This document shows, piece after piece, positions 43,023 through 51,842 of a stretch of DNA of 64,000 nt. Under the pieces are notes generated by a model. It had not been told where the DNA came from and made no database searches. It saw only the letters and a program-made list of their open reading frames with translations. The number at the start of each line of letters is the position of its first letter. Position 1 is the first letter of the stretch. Location of the stretch: positions 1-64,000 of the forward strand of contig NZ_NSEB01000015.1 in NCBI RefSeq assembly GCF_002734215.1, read 5' to 3'. The position numbers were made by a program, and so were the translations under genes. This stretch comes from Fredinandcohnia onubensis. Lineage in GTDB: Bacteria > Bacillota > Bacilli > Bacillales > Bacillaceae_L.

Positions 43023-43793
43023 ATGAATTTTGAAGGTAAAGTAGTTATAGTTACAGGTGCAGCAGGCGGTATCGGGAAAGAAGTTGTACGGAAATTAGCG
43101 AACGCACAAGCAAAAGTTGTATTAGTAGATTTAAATGAGGACGCAATTAAAACTGTTCAAGCTGAGCTTGGTTTAACAGAAGAGAATAGTTTAGTGGTAA
43201 AAGCTGATGTTTCTAATGAAGAAAATGTTAAAAATTATGTTGAACAAACAGTTTCAAAATTTGGACGCATTGATGGCTTTGTAAATAATGCAGGTGTTGA
43301 AGGTCCTGCTAAATCACTTGAAGAAGTTACTGAGAAAGATTTTGATTTTGTTTACGGTATTAACGTAAAAGGGGTATTCTTTGGTCTTAAATATGTATTA
43401 CCAGTAATGAAAGAACAAAAGTCTGGTGCAATTGTTAATACTTCATCAGTAGCTGGATTAATTGGTTCACCAAGCATGGTCTTATATAACTCATCAAAAC
43501 ATGCTGTAATGGGTATTAATAAAGTTGCGGCTTTAGAAGCAGCACCATTTAATGTTCGTGTTAATACTGTGAACCCAGGTGTAATTAATACACAAATGAT
43601 GCGTAAAATTGAATCAAATGTTGCACCAGGTGCAGCAGAAGCAGCGCAAGCAGCTTATAACGATGCAGTCCCAATGAAACGATACGGTGAACCAGAAGAG
43701 GTTGCTAATGTAATTGCATTCCTCCTTTCTGACGAATCTTCTTATGTAAGCTCATCTTCATTCACAGTCGATGGTGCTTTGTATAATGTTTGA
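43023..43793 (+). CDS. Short-chain dehydrogenase/reductase
   Basis: 256-aa classical SDR, NAD(P)-dependent. Cofactor motif TGAAGGIGK (residues about 12-20), acidic VDLN after strand 2 favouring NAD, NNAG at about 90, catalytic Ser in NTSSVAG and YNSSKHAVM (Tyr and Lys), C-terminal SSFTVDGALYNV. GGAGAGG upstream of ATG. The operator shared with the azoreductase suggests a role in the quinone/electrophile stress response. Substrate unknown. Confidence 0.88.
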   Translation: MNFEGKVVIVTGAAGGIGKEVVRKLANAQAKVVLVDLNEDAIKTVQAELGLTEENSLVVKADVSNEENVKNYVEQTVSKFGRIDGFVNNAGVEGPAKSLEEVTEKDFDFVYGINVKGVFFGLKYVLPVMKEQKSGAIVNTSSVAGLIGSPSMVLYNSSKHAVMGINKVAALEAAPFNVRVNTVNPGVINTQMMRKIESNVAPGAAEAAQAAYNDAVPMKRYGEPEEVANVIAFLLSDESSYVSSSSFTVDGALYNV

Positions 43794-43826
43794 TTAAAAA
43801 CTGTAGATAATTTGATAATAAATGAC

Positions 43827-43857
43827 AAAACTTGATTCATACCCTGAATCAAGTTTT
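43827..43857 (+). terminator. Terminator after SDR gene
   Basis: AACTTGATTCA/TGAATCAAGTT stem followed by TTT. Confidence 0.85.
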
Positions 43858-44017
43858 TATATTTTCATTCGAGAGTGTATATTGATTTTAATTTCCTTAA
43901 CTATGTTTAATTTTCTATGTATTTTTGACAGGCGTTAACTGATGTGTTACCATAAGGTCACATGAAAAATATGTGACCTTTTAGTCACTTATTAAAAAGT
44001 ATGAAAGGATCGATGGA

Positions 44018-44794
44018 ATGGGTGAAGAACTCTCAAGTGTTTTTAAAGCATTAGGACATCCGATCCGAAGGGAAATTTTAGATATTCTCAAGGTTTCACC
44101 AAAAACGACGGGAGAGCTAAACGACTACTTTCCGGATGTAACTAGGTATGCCATTATGAAACACTTAAAGATTCTAGAGGAAGGGAATTTGGTTTTGGTA
44201 CGGCGTGAAGGGAGAAATAAAAGGAACTTCCTTAATGCAGTCCCACTTCAAGAAATGCATAACCGCTGGGTTGAGAAATATATGGAATCCACGGCGAACT
44301 CATTACTAAATTTACGGATGGCGGTACATGAAAAAGGAGGAAATGATAAGATGGAACCTTCAAAGGTTTTTCGTATTGAACAGGAATTATTTATCGATGC
44401 ACCACGTGAAAAAGTATTCACGGCATTAACCGAGCAAGTAGAAGATTGGTGGGAATTCCGTATAGCTCCAAAAGGAGTAAAATCTCACCTTACATTTGAT
44501 CCCGTCCCTGGAGGCCAATTTATTGAAAAATGGGGTGAAAATGAAGGAGCAATCTGGGGGAATGTGTATTATGTAAATGTTCCGGAAGAAATTCGATTGC
44601 ATGGTCACCTTGGTATGCAAGGAGCTGTAAACAGTGCCTATACGTACCGTCTCCTAGAGAAAGAGGGAGGAACTTTGCTTCAACTTTCTCATACAGCTTC
44701 TGGTGTAATACAAGAGCATTGGGAAGAGGAGCATTCCAAAGGCTGGAAATACCTACTGGGAACTTTACTAAAAAATTACGTTGAAACGAAATGA
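44018..44794 (+). CDS. ArsR-type HTH fused to an SRPBCC (AHSA1-like) domain
   Basis: 258 aa with two domains. Residues 1-95 form an ArsR winged helix (SSVFKALGHPIRREILDIL, VTRYAIMKHLKILEEGNLV). Residues 120-255 form a START/SRPBCC hydrophobic-ligand fold (QELFIDAPREKVFTALTEQV, GGQFIEKWGENEGAIWG, ending HSKGWKYLLGTLL). No metal-binding CxC is seen, so the SRPBCC part probably senses a small hydrophobic ligand. Followed after 14 bases by a second SRPBCC gene, likely co-transcribed. Confidence 0.88.
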   Translation: MGEELSSVFKALGHPIRREILDILKVSPKTTGELNDYFPDVTRYAIMKHLKILEEGNLVLVRREGRNKRNFLNAVPLQEMHNRWVEKYMESTANSLLNLRMAVHEKGGNDKMEPSKVFRIEQELFIDAPREKVFTALTEQVEDWWEFRIAPKGVKSHLTFDPVPGGQFIEKWGENEGAIWGNVYYVNVPEEIRLHGHLGMQGAVNSAYTYRLLEKEGGTLLQLSHTASGVIQEHWEEEHSKGWKYLLGTLLKNYVETK

Positions 44795-44808
44795 AGTAGG
44801 AGGCCAAG

Positions 44809-45252
44809 ATGGTAAATGTAGTAACAGAAATTACAATAAATTGTCCAATTTCAAAGGTATCAGAATATGCTACAAATCCCGATCATGCACCTGAATGGTA
44901 TGTAAATATAAATTCAGTAGAGTGGAAGACGCCAAAGCCATTAAGACTAGGCTCCCAAATTGCTTTTAAGGCAAGTTTTCTTGGACGGGAGCTAGCGTAT
45001 GTGTATGAAATTGTTGAATTTATTCCCCAGAAGAAATTTGCAATGAAAACAGCAAATGGTCCATTTCCAATGGAGACAATTTATACATTTCAAGCAATCG
45101 ACGAAAATCATACTCGAATGATATTACAGAATAAAGGTAACCCAAAAGGGTTCAATAAATTCATGTCCCTTTTCATGCCAGTTATGATGAGGAGAGCAAA
45201 CATTAAGGATTTGAAAAAAATCAAAGCTAATCTTGAGCGACAATCCCTATGA
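44809..45252 (+). CDS. SRPBCC-family protein
   Basis: 147-aa polyketide-cyclase/START-like protein (VVTEITINCPISKVSEYATN, IVEFIPQKKFAMKTANGPFP). Its GTAGGAGG site overlaps the end of the upstream gene region. Probably binds or modifies a small lipid-like ligand together with the ArsR-SRPBCC regulator. No catalytic residues could be fixed. Confidence 0.82.
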   Translation: MVNVVTEITINCPISKVSEYATNPDHAPEWYVNINSVEWKTPKPLRLGSQIAFKASFLGRELAYVYEIVEFIPQKKFAMKTANGPFPMETIYTFQAIDENHTRMILQNKGNPKGFNKFMSLFMPVMMRRANIKDLKKIKANLERQSL

Positions 45253-45325
45253 AAAGACTAAGAAATTCATATTAACGTTGTAACCCCAGATTATAACTTC
45301 TCGTCAAACCATTCCATAGCTAAAA

Positions 45326-45357
45326 GAGCCCTGAATTTGTTCATTCGGGGCTTTTTT
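45326..45357 (+). terminator. Terminator after the SRPBCC pair
   Basis: AGCCCTGAAT/ATTCGGGGCT stem (one G-T pair) followed by TTTTT. Confidence 0.85.
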
Positions 45358-45389
45358 CTGTCCAATCTCCTGGGTGATTACACAAAAAT

Positions 45390-45403
45390 TTGACCTGCGT
45401 CAA
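45390..45403. promoter_or_regulatory. FNR/CRP-like palindrome without an adjacent gene
   Basis: TTGACCTGCGTCAA is a perfect palindrome of the TTGAN6TCAA type. The next 270 bases hold no gene or clear promoter until the azoreductase promoter at 45681. Confidence 0.35.
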
Positions 45404-45680
45404 AGAAAGCGAAAAACGAGCACCTTAAAATAAATGTATCGATAGAGAGGGAAGTAACTCATCGATAAAATTTTAATAAAAATTGTGAAGTGTTTTCAAC
45501 AAGAATCCTGCAAAGCAAATAAAAGTATCTGCTTAATTTTTTAATAGAGCTAAATTCTACAGCTTTTTCAAAAAAATATTATATTTATATAATTTACTGC
45601 TAATAATAAAATTTCATACCAAAGAACTAGCATTCATTATAGGTCAAAGGTTCCAATATTTGTGAATTACGTGTATTGAG

Positions 45681-45708
45681 TTGACTTAAGTCGTATTTCA
45701 ATATACCA
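45681..45708 (+). promoter_or_regulatory. Promoter of the azoreductase gene
   Basis: TTGACT (45681-45686) and TATACC (near 45702-45707), about 16 bases apart; the operator at 45713 lies just downstream, over the expected transcription start. Confidence 0.5.
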
Positions 45709-45712
45709 TTAA

Positions 45713-45738
45713 TTCGAGATAATCAACTTTAAGATAAT
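45713..45738 (+). promoter_or_regulatory. Direct-repeat operator before the azoreductase gene
   Basis: TTCGAGATAAT-CAAC-TTTAAGATAAT, same 15-base period as at 42960. It would block transcription start, consistent with a repressor released by electrophiles. Confidence 0.5.
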
Positions 45739-45756
45739 AAAGGAGACTTTCATATA

Positions 45757-46389
45757 ATGAATATATTAGTAGTAAAAGCAAATAACCGTCCAGCTTCAGA
45801 AGCTGTTTCAAGTAAAATGTATGAGACTTTCATGAATAACATTGAAGGTCTAAATGTAACAACTTATGATGTTTTTGCAGAAGACATGCCTTACCTTGGT
45901 CAAGATTTATTCAATGCTTTTGGTAAATTAGAATCTGGCGAAGAAATGACAGACGTAGAGCAACGTATTTTAGCTGCAAAACAAAAAGCAATGGATGCTT
46001 TAACTGCAGCAGACGTAGTGGTATTCGTATTCCCTCTATGGAACTTAACAATCCCAGCTAAATTACAAACATTCATTGACTATGTGTACCAAGCAGGTTA
46101 CTCATTCAAATATGATGAAAATGGTCAATTAGTTCCATTATTGACTGACAAGAAAGCTGTAGTTCTAAGTGCTCGTGGTGGTATTTACTCAACACCTGAA
46201 AGTGCGCCACTTGAAATGGCTGCTACTTACATTAAAAACGTTGTTGGTGGCGTATTCGGCATGGAAATCAAGGATGAAGTCATTATTGAAGGTCATGCAG
46301 CAGCACCAGATCAAGCTGAAAAGATTGTAGCTGAAGGCTTAGAAAATGTAGAAGCTGTTGCAAAAAAATTATCAGCAGTATTGGTTTAA
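45757..46389 (+). CDS. azoR: FMN-dependent NADH:quinone/azo reductase (AzoR family)
   Basis: 210-aa flavodoxin-like reductase. Typical blocks: ILVVKANNRPASEAVS at the N-terminal FMN loop, FVFPLWNLTIPAKLQTFIDY, and LSARGGIYSTPESAPLEMAATYIKNV. These enzymes reduce quinones and azo compounds in two-electron steps; B. subtilis homologues azoR1 and azoR2 are under YodB and MhqR. AAAGGAG before ATG. Single-gene unit with its own promoter and terminator. Confidence 0.9.
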   Translation: MNILVVKANNRPASEAVSSKMYETFMNNIEGLNVTTYDVFAEDMPYLGQDLFNAFGKLESGEEMTDVEQRILAAKQKAMDALTAADVVVFVFPLWNLTIPAKLQTFIDYVYQAGYSFKYDENGQLVPLLTDKKAVVLSARGGIYSTPESAPLEMAATYIKNVVGGVFGMEIKDEVIIEGHAAAPDQAEKIVAEGLENVEAVAKKLSAVLV

Positions 46390-46471
46390 TCCGGTAACTA
46401 GTACCTGGCCCTGACAAAAACATCTGGCCAAGCATCTTTTTAAACACAGTTAATTTAAAATGAATTTAAAT

Positions 46472-46506
46472 AGCCGCAGATTCCAATTAGGGTTTCTGCG
46501 GCTTTT
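46472..46506 (+). terminator. Terminator after azoR
   Basis: AGCCGCAGA/TCTGCGGCT stem with TTTT tail. Confidence 0.85.
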
Positions 46507-46659
46507 AGTGTCTGCAGCAAGGATAGCGATTGATTGTAACATTGATATGATTTGGTTTTTATTTAGTAATATCCAGTTATTTGGAAAAAATGGATACATC
46601 TATTATTTACTTACAGGGAATGCTCGTACTGTAGCCATTTTAGGAGGAAGTTTATTAAA

Positions 46660-47763
46660 ATGGAAATCGCTATTATGGGCGCTGGACTTTCGGGGTTGGC
46701 ATGTGCAATAACCCTTGAAAGGAACGGAATTACCCCAACGATTGTTGAGAAAAGGGACAAAGTAGGCGATCGATTTGTTAACGGGGAGGTCTTGATGGAT
46801 ATTTTCACCCGACCTGTTCAGGATTGTATCGCTTCATTGTCGAATGATTATGGGATCTATCTTAAACCTTTATCAAGCATTCAGAAAATGGTGCTTTTCT
46901 CAAAAAGTGAAAAAGCAGTAATTGAGGGGCATCTTGGCTTCATAAATGTTCGCGGCAGAGAAGTAGATTCTTTTGAGTCACAATTAGTACAACAAATTAA
47001 CTCACCTATCCATTACAACTCTGAAAAAACATATGAACAATTACAACAGGAATATACTCATGTCGTTTTGGCAACGGGTGATGGAGCTTACGCAAAAAAG
47101 GTAAAAAATTTTCGAGAAGATTTATCGGTATCAATAAAGGGTGCTACAGTTGAAGGGTCTTTTGATCGGTATACAGTAATGGAATGGATTAATTACGACT
47201 TTTCACCATACGGGTATTGCTTTCTAATTCCATATTCAGAAACAGAAGCGAATATTTCGTTAGCTATACCGGATTTCCCTGAAAACGCAAATGTAAATAT
47301 CGATAACCTTTGGGATAACTTTTACCGAAGGGTACAGTCTCAGCTAAAGCAAGAATTACCGATCACGGATGAGTTTCAAATTACCAAATATTTAATGGGA
47401 ATCTGTATGTCCCCTCGAATAGGGAATACATTTTACGTTGGGAATAATTTTGGCACAATGATGCCTTTTATGGGTTTTGGTCAGTATGCCTCTATTATAA
47501 GTGGCGTTAATGCTGCCTATGATTTATGTGGAAACGGAAACTATGAAGAATTAATGGAGCCCCTTCGCCAAAGCTATGAAGATGGCCTCGTGTTAAGGCG
47601 TGCAATGGAGCAATTGTCCAATGAAGGAATAGATCGAATCGTTCGATTGTTACAGGGAAATTGGGGAGAAAAGATATTGTTGTCAAAAACCATTAACCCG
47701 CTTAAAGTTGCAAGCCATTTCCTACGACCCTATATTAAAATGAAAAAAGGAGTGACCTCCTAA
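46660..47763 (+). CDS. FAD-dependent oxidoreductase
   Basis: 367-aa flavoprotein. N-terminal dinucleotide-binding fold IAIMGAGLSGLACAITLERN (GxGxxG) with the acidic VEKRD after strand 2; second FAD motif YTHVVLATGDGAYA; third FAD motif region YVGNNFGTMMPFMGFGQYAS. This is close to the geranylgeranyl-reductase/monooxygenase-like group; substrate unknown. TAGGAGGAAG ten bases before ATG. Its stop overlaps the DUF3231 start (TAATG), so the two proteins are translationally coupled. Confidence 0.82.
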   Translation: MEIAIMGAGLSGLACAITLERNGITPTIVEKRDKVGDRFVNGEVLMDIFTRPVQDCIASLSNDYGIYLKPLSSIQKMVLFSKSEKAVIEGHLGFINVRGREVDSFESQLVQQINSPIHYNSEKTYEQLQQEYTHVVLATGDGAYAKKVKNFREDLSVSIKGATVEGSFDRYTVMEWINYDFSPYGYCFLIPYSETEANISLAIPDFPENANVNIDNLWDNFYRRVQSQLKQELPITDEFQITKYLMGICMSPRIGNTFYVGNNFGTMMPFMGFGQYASIISGVNAAYDLCGNGNYEELMEPLRQSYEDGLVLRRAMEQLSNEGIDRIVRLLQGNWGEKILLSKTINPLKVASHFLRPYIKMKKGVTS

Positions 47764-48764
47764 TGAGCGACCCCTTAATGGATAACCCGAAATCAATACC
47801 CCTTACAGCTGCTGAACTCGGCTATCTATGGACTGGGTATTCAATTAATGAAATGTCAAAGTGGTACTTAACCATTTTCAGGGAACATTCAAAAGACATG
47901 GACATGAAGGCTTTATTTAGTCTTGCGCTTAAAGATACCTCTCAAATGCTTAATGAGAGAAGAGTATTCATTAGTAGAGAGGGCTATCCAATCCCAGTAG
48001 GTTTCTCTACAACAGATATTAATGAAAACTCGCCGCCCCTATTTTCTGATCGGTTCATGGTCTATTACCTGCATAAAGCGACTCGTCTTGGTCTAGAATT
48101 TCATTCAAGGTCGTTAGCGTTATCTACCAGAGACGATATACGTAAATACCAGAAGGATTGTTTACAATCTTGTGCTCAATTAAATGATAGGCTTGTCGAT
48201 CTCCTCTTAACAAAGGGAATATATTGGAGAACACCATCATTACCTGCACCGACATTACCAGAAGATATTCAAAAAAACAGTTATCTAAATGGATGGGTAG
48301 GTGATATAAGACCACTGAATAGTATGGAAATAGCCAACTTTTATTCAATAATGGAGCTCCTTGTTATGATGGAAACTCTTTTTACCGGATTTGCTCAAAC
48401 TTCTGAATCAGAGGAAGTCGTTAAACTTCTTCAAAAGGGAGTCACTGTTGTAAAGAAACAACTGGATGCACTGATTGAAATTTTAAAGAAAAATGAATTA
48501 CCAGTACCACCTAGCTATGTATCTGAAATAACCGATTCCAAAAAGAGACTATTCTCTGATCGAATTATGATTTGTCATATGGCTGGATTATTTGGGGCTC
48601 TTATATCCCAATATGGTTTTTCACTTGGCTCTGTTATGAAGCACGATTTACTTACTGCATATTCAACACAGATTGGTAAAGCTGGCATTTTCTCAGAAAA
48701 GGTTACCAAATTCTTAATTGAAAAAGAGTGGTTGGAAAAAGTACCTGGAGCCATCACACACTAG
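47763..48764 (+). CDS. DUF3231-family protein (second copy)
   Basis: 333 aa with the duplicated four-helix plan of the copy at 20264: LTAAELGYLWTGYSINEMSK, REGYPIPVGFSTTDINENSP, and in the second half NELPVPPSYVSEITDSKKRL and FSDRIMICHMAGLFGA. Coupled to the FAD enzyme, which suggests that the pair acts together, for example with DUF3231 as a helical partner; the role is unknown. Confidence 0.82.
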   Translation: MSDPLMDNPKSIPLTAAELGYLWTGYSINEMSKWYLTIFREHSKDMDMKALFSLALKDTSQMLNERRVFISREGYPIPVGFSTTDINENSPPLFSDRFMVYYLHKATRLGLEFHSRSLALSTRDDIRKYQKDCLQSCAQLNDRLVDLLLTKGIYWRTPSLPAPTLPEDIQKNSYLNGWVGDIRPLNSMEIANFYSIMELLVMMETLFTGFAQTSESEEVVKLLQKGVTVVKKQLDALIEILKKNELPVPPSYVSEITDSKKRLFSDRIMICHMAGLFGALISQYGFSLGSVMKHDLLTAYSTQIGKAGIFSEKVTKFLIEKEWLEKVPGAITH

Positions 48765-48849
48765 GATTTTGCCTTATCCGCTATGTCGTAACTATTCGAC
48801 AATAAAGAAATACATAAAAAATGAACCTAATTTGAAAATCGTAAGATAG

Positions 48850-48900
48850 GTGGCCTGCTCCCTAGTGTATGATAGGAGTACTGCACCGAGGAACAGGCCA
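48850..48900. terminator. Bidirectional terminator-like palindrome
   Basis: TGGCCTGCTCC and GGAACAGGCCA around about 27 bases, between the convergent DUF3231 and alcohol dehydrogenase genes; belongs to the GGCCTG palindrome family. No strong T-run. Confidence 0.5.
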
Positions 48901-48941
48901 GAGAGACTTCCATTAGATTTAGTGTCAAATCCTAATACTCA

Positions 48942-50141
48942 CTATTCTTTAATCAATTGGTAAAGCTCAGTCATTTCTTTTTCTGAAAGTATGATCGGCA
49001 CTGGGTAAAGAGGGTTTGCTTCTTTTAAAGCCCGCACAACCATCAGCGGGATATCACCTTCTACAATTCGACTTACCTTTTTAGGTATCTTCATATCTTC
49101 ACTAAGCTTTTTTATGGCTTCAATAAATTTTTTTGCCTTCTTTTCTTCGGAATCACTTAATTCGCTAAGGCCGATCAAATCGGCCAGTTCTGCTAAAGGT
49201 TTATGTACCGAATCTCCGTAATACTCTAATACATAAGGTAAAACAATGGCGTTTGCAAGGCCATGAGGCACGGCATAAAAGCCTCCAAGAGTGTGTGCAA
49301 TAGCATGGACATTGCCTACATAAGCACGGGTAAAAGCAATTCCTGCTAAGTAAGCGGCTGTTTGCATATTTTTTCGCGCTGTAATATTTGATCCATTCGA
49401 ATAGGCTTCATAAAGGTTTTCAAAAATCAGTTTTACAGCTTTTCTGCTGCATTCGATCGTTTCATTCGTATTACTTTTGCCAATATAGGCTTCTACCGCA
49501 TGTGTTAGTGCATCAATTCCTGTAGCCGCCGTAATATGTGGCGGAAGTTTAACAGTAAGTAAAGGGTCCAGGACCGCATAATGGGGGATGAGAGATGTAT
49601 CCATAATCGCATATTTTTCATGTGTCTTGCTATTAGAGACCACTGCAGCTAGAGTTGCTTCACTACCAGTACCAGCTGTGGTCGGTATGGCAAACAGTGG
49701 TGGTAGCTTTTTCATGACTTTAAATATCCCCTTCATTTGAGGAATACTTTTACCTGGTTTAGCCACCCGCGCTCCCACTCCTTTTGCACAGTCCATTGGC
49801 GAACCTCCTCCAAAAGCAACAATCCCTTGGCAGTGATTCTCATGGTATAGTTGAAGAGCTTCCTCGATGTTATCAATTGTTGGATTTGGGACTGTTTTGT
49901 CATAAATAAAGAAGCCCACGCCTTCCTCGCGTAACCCCTGAAGAAATGAATCCATCAATCCTATCGAGGTAATTCCTGCATCAGTAACGATTAAAACGCT
50001 TTTGATTCCAAGACTTTTGATCAAATGGGGTAGCTTCATTAAACTATTTTCACCCTCTAGTAATTCAGGTTTTCGCCACGGAAGAATGAATGAAGCAAAT
50101 TTCATAGAACGTTGAAACGTACGGCAGTACAGTTTATACAT
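48942..50141 (-). CDS. Iron-containing alcohol dehydrogenase
   Basis: 399-aa group III alcohol dehydrogenase. Cofactor motif GGGSPMDCAKGVG, conserved PTTAGTGSEAT, metal-ligand region DALTHAVEAYI and HAIAHTLGGFYAVPHGLANA with the histidines. NAD(P)-dependent oxidation of an alcohol or reduction of an aldehyde; the exact substrate cannot be read. ATG 50141 follows GTGAGGTCTTGAG. Monocistronic. Confidence 0.88.
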   Translation of the reverse strand: MYKLYCRTFQRSMKFASFILPWRKPELLEGENSLMKLPHLIKSLGIKSVLIVTDAGITSIGLMDSFLQGLREEGVGFFIYDKTVPNPTIDNIEEALQLYHENHCQGIVAFGGGSPMDCAKGVGARVAKPGKSIPQMKGIFKVMKKLPPLFAIPTTAGTGSEATLAAVVSNSKTHEKYAIMDTSLIPHYAVLDPLLTVKLPPHITAATGIDALTHAVEAYIGKSNTNETIECSRKAVKLIFENLYEAYSNGSNITARKNMQTAAYLAGIAFTRAYVGNVHAIAHTLGGFYAVPHGLANAIVLPYVLEYYGDSVHKPLAELADLIGLSELSDSEEKKAKKFIEAIKKLSEDMKIPKKVSRIVEGDIPLMVVRALKEANPLYPVPIILSEKEMTELYQLIKE

Positions 50142-50330
50142 CTCAAGACCTCACTTTTTACTAAAATAGGAAATAAGCACTCTACTAACTATATAACTCC
50201 ACATAGGATAATTATGTCAAGAGTGGGTCACGGGGACAGGTCCCTTTCCCATTGAACCTATCTCTCTGTCCAAGGATTTAGTAATATGAATACATACATA
50301 TCTTAGTTTTTGAGAGGAGATCATTAAATA

Positions 50331-51548
50331 ATGAGTTACTGGTTAAAAAACGTACGATTAGAAACGGGTTATAAAAAAGAAAGTGGAATCGTAACGGGCA
50401 CAGAAACGGAGATAAAGCATCTAGTTATTGAAGATGGGAAAATTAGTAGGATTGTAGACTCAAATGAGCCTATACCGGGTGATGGAAAAGTTAAGGATGG
50501 AATGGGGTTGCTACTGCTTCCTTCATTCGTCGAAAAGCATGTTCACTTGGATAAAACGTATATGGGTGAAAAATGGAAGGCATGTACCCCTGCTGCAGGT
50601 GTAACAGAGCGATGTGAAATTGAAAAGAATATTTTAGCTTCGATGCCTTCCAGTACAAAGTCTCGAGCTCAAAGATTGTTAGATGTCTTATTATCTGCAG
50701 GCGCTACGCATGTGAGAACGCATGTTGATATCTACCCAGAGGTACAGCTCCAAAATCTAGTGGGTGTTAATCAGGCACTTGAAACATATGCCAATAAAGT
50801 AAGTTCAGAGGTTGTAGCGTTCGCACAGCACGGGTTGCTTAAGAATGGAACCGTACAATTAATGAGGGAAGCGGTAAGAAGCGGTGCAGGAATAGTAGGC
50901 TCTGTAGACCCAGCGACAGTGGATAATAATATTGAGGAATCATTGGTACAGTTATTCGATATAGCTGTTGAAGGAAATGTTGATATTGATTTACATCTAC
51001 ATGATCCTGGGCATTTGGGTACCTTCACCATGAAACGCCTAGCGTATTTAACAAAGCAAGCCGGTTGGGAAGGAAGAGTTGCGGTGAGTCATGCCTTTGG
51101 ATTAGGTGATGTCTCAAAAGAAGAAGCGCGTGAAATGGCATATATTTTAAAAGACGCGGGTATTTCAATCATTACGAGTCTTCCGATTGGTAGAGGAGTC
51201 CCTGTCGATCTTCTTGCTGAATGTGGGGTTGATGTGGCTGTTGGAAACGATAATATCTTTGATTCATGGTGGCCAACAGGGAATGGGGATATTCTTGAGA
51301 GAGCAGGACGGTTACTTGAAAAATACCGCTGGACGAATGAGGTTGCGCTCTCCCAGGCTTTACGTTTTATCACGGGCGGAACTACACCATTAGATCGAGA
51401 GGGAAATCAAATTTGGCCAAAACCAGGAGTAGAAGCGAATATGATTTTAGTTGATTCAAGCTGTTCGGCAGAAACGATTGCTAGACGCTCCGAAAGAAAA
51501 GCAGTTTTCTATAAAGGAAATATCGTTGCAGGTGGCTTAACAAGTTGA
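50331..51548 (+). CDS. Cytosine-deaminase-like amidohydrolase
   Basis: 405-aa metal-dependent hydrolase of the CodA/ammelide group. Metal and catalytic blocks: FVEKHVHLDKTY (HxH), THVRTHVDIYPE, IDLHLHDPGHLG, VAVSHAFGLGD, VAVGNDNIFDSWWPTGNGD. It probably deaminates or hydrolyses a cyclic amidine or amide such as cytosine or a pterin/creatinine analogue. The typical CodA GHDDVFDPW is GNDNIFDSW here, so the substrate may differ. GAGAGGAG upstream. No transporter adjoining. Confidence 0.8.
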   Translation: MSYWLKNVRLETGYKKESGIVTGTETEIKHLVIEDGKISRIVDSNEPIPGDGKVKDGMGLLLLPSFVEKHVHLDKTYMGEKWKACTPAAGVTERCEIEKNILASMPSSTKSRAQRLLDVLLSAGATHVRTHVDIYPEVQLQNLVGVNQALETYANKVSSEVVAFAQHGLLKNGTVQLMREAVRSGAGIVGSVDPATVDNNIEESLVQLFDIAVEGNVDIDLHLHDPGHLGTFTMKRLAYLTKQAGWEGRVAVSHAFGLGDVSKEEAREMAYILKDAGISIITSLPIGRGVPVDLLAECGVDVAVGNDNIFDSWWPTGNGDILERAGRLLEKYRWTNEVALSQALRFITGGTTPLDREGNQIWPKPGVEANMILVDSSCSAETIARRSERKAVFYKGNIVAGGLTS

Positions 51549-51570
51549 TTGTTGTACGCCATCAAAAATA

Positions 51571-51613
51571 AGGGCCAGGCTCCAGTGCTAAAATCACTGG
51601 GGCACTGGCTCTT
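51571..51613 (+). terminator. Terminator-like palindrome after the amidohydrolase
   Basis: GGGCCAGGCTCCAGTG and CACTGGGGCACTGGCTCT pair imperfectly around CTAAAAT, followed by TTGTTTC. Confidence 0.6.
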
Positions 51614-51657
51614 TGTTTCGGGAGTTTGTTCCTCAAAAAAATCTTTAGAAGGATGGG

Positions 51658-51686
51658 TTGACTTTTTACCCTGCGGGGTATATTAT
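51658..51686 (+). promoter_or_regulatory. Promoter with CstR-type operator, dsrE-like gene
   Basis: TTGACT and TATTAT with a 17-base spacer; the spacer contains TACCCTGCGGGGTA (51667-51680), a near-perfect CsoR/CstR-type palindrome. Binding would block RNA polymerase. Confidence 0.7.
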
Positions 51687-51733
51687 TGCACATGTAGTGA
51701 TTTTTAATTACGACTATTTTTTTAATCATTTGT

Positions 51734-51749
51734 ATACCTAATGGGGTAT
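51734..51749 (+). promoter_or_regulatory. CstR-type operator
   Basis: ATACCTAATGGGGTAT, second site upstream of the DsrE-like gene. Confidence 0.7.
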
Positions 51750-51842
51750 TTAATGAGGCGTTTTTAAAAAGTATATACTTCGTTCTACTGGGTGAACCGA
51801 GTGGAGCGAATATAATAAAAAATGTTATTGGAGGAATATAAT

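Noticed and set aside
46460-46711. 83-codon plus-strand ORF
   Set aside because: It crosses the azoR terminator and the start of the FAD gene in another frame, with no ribosome-binding site or family.
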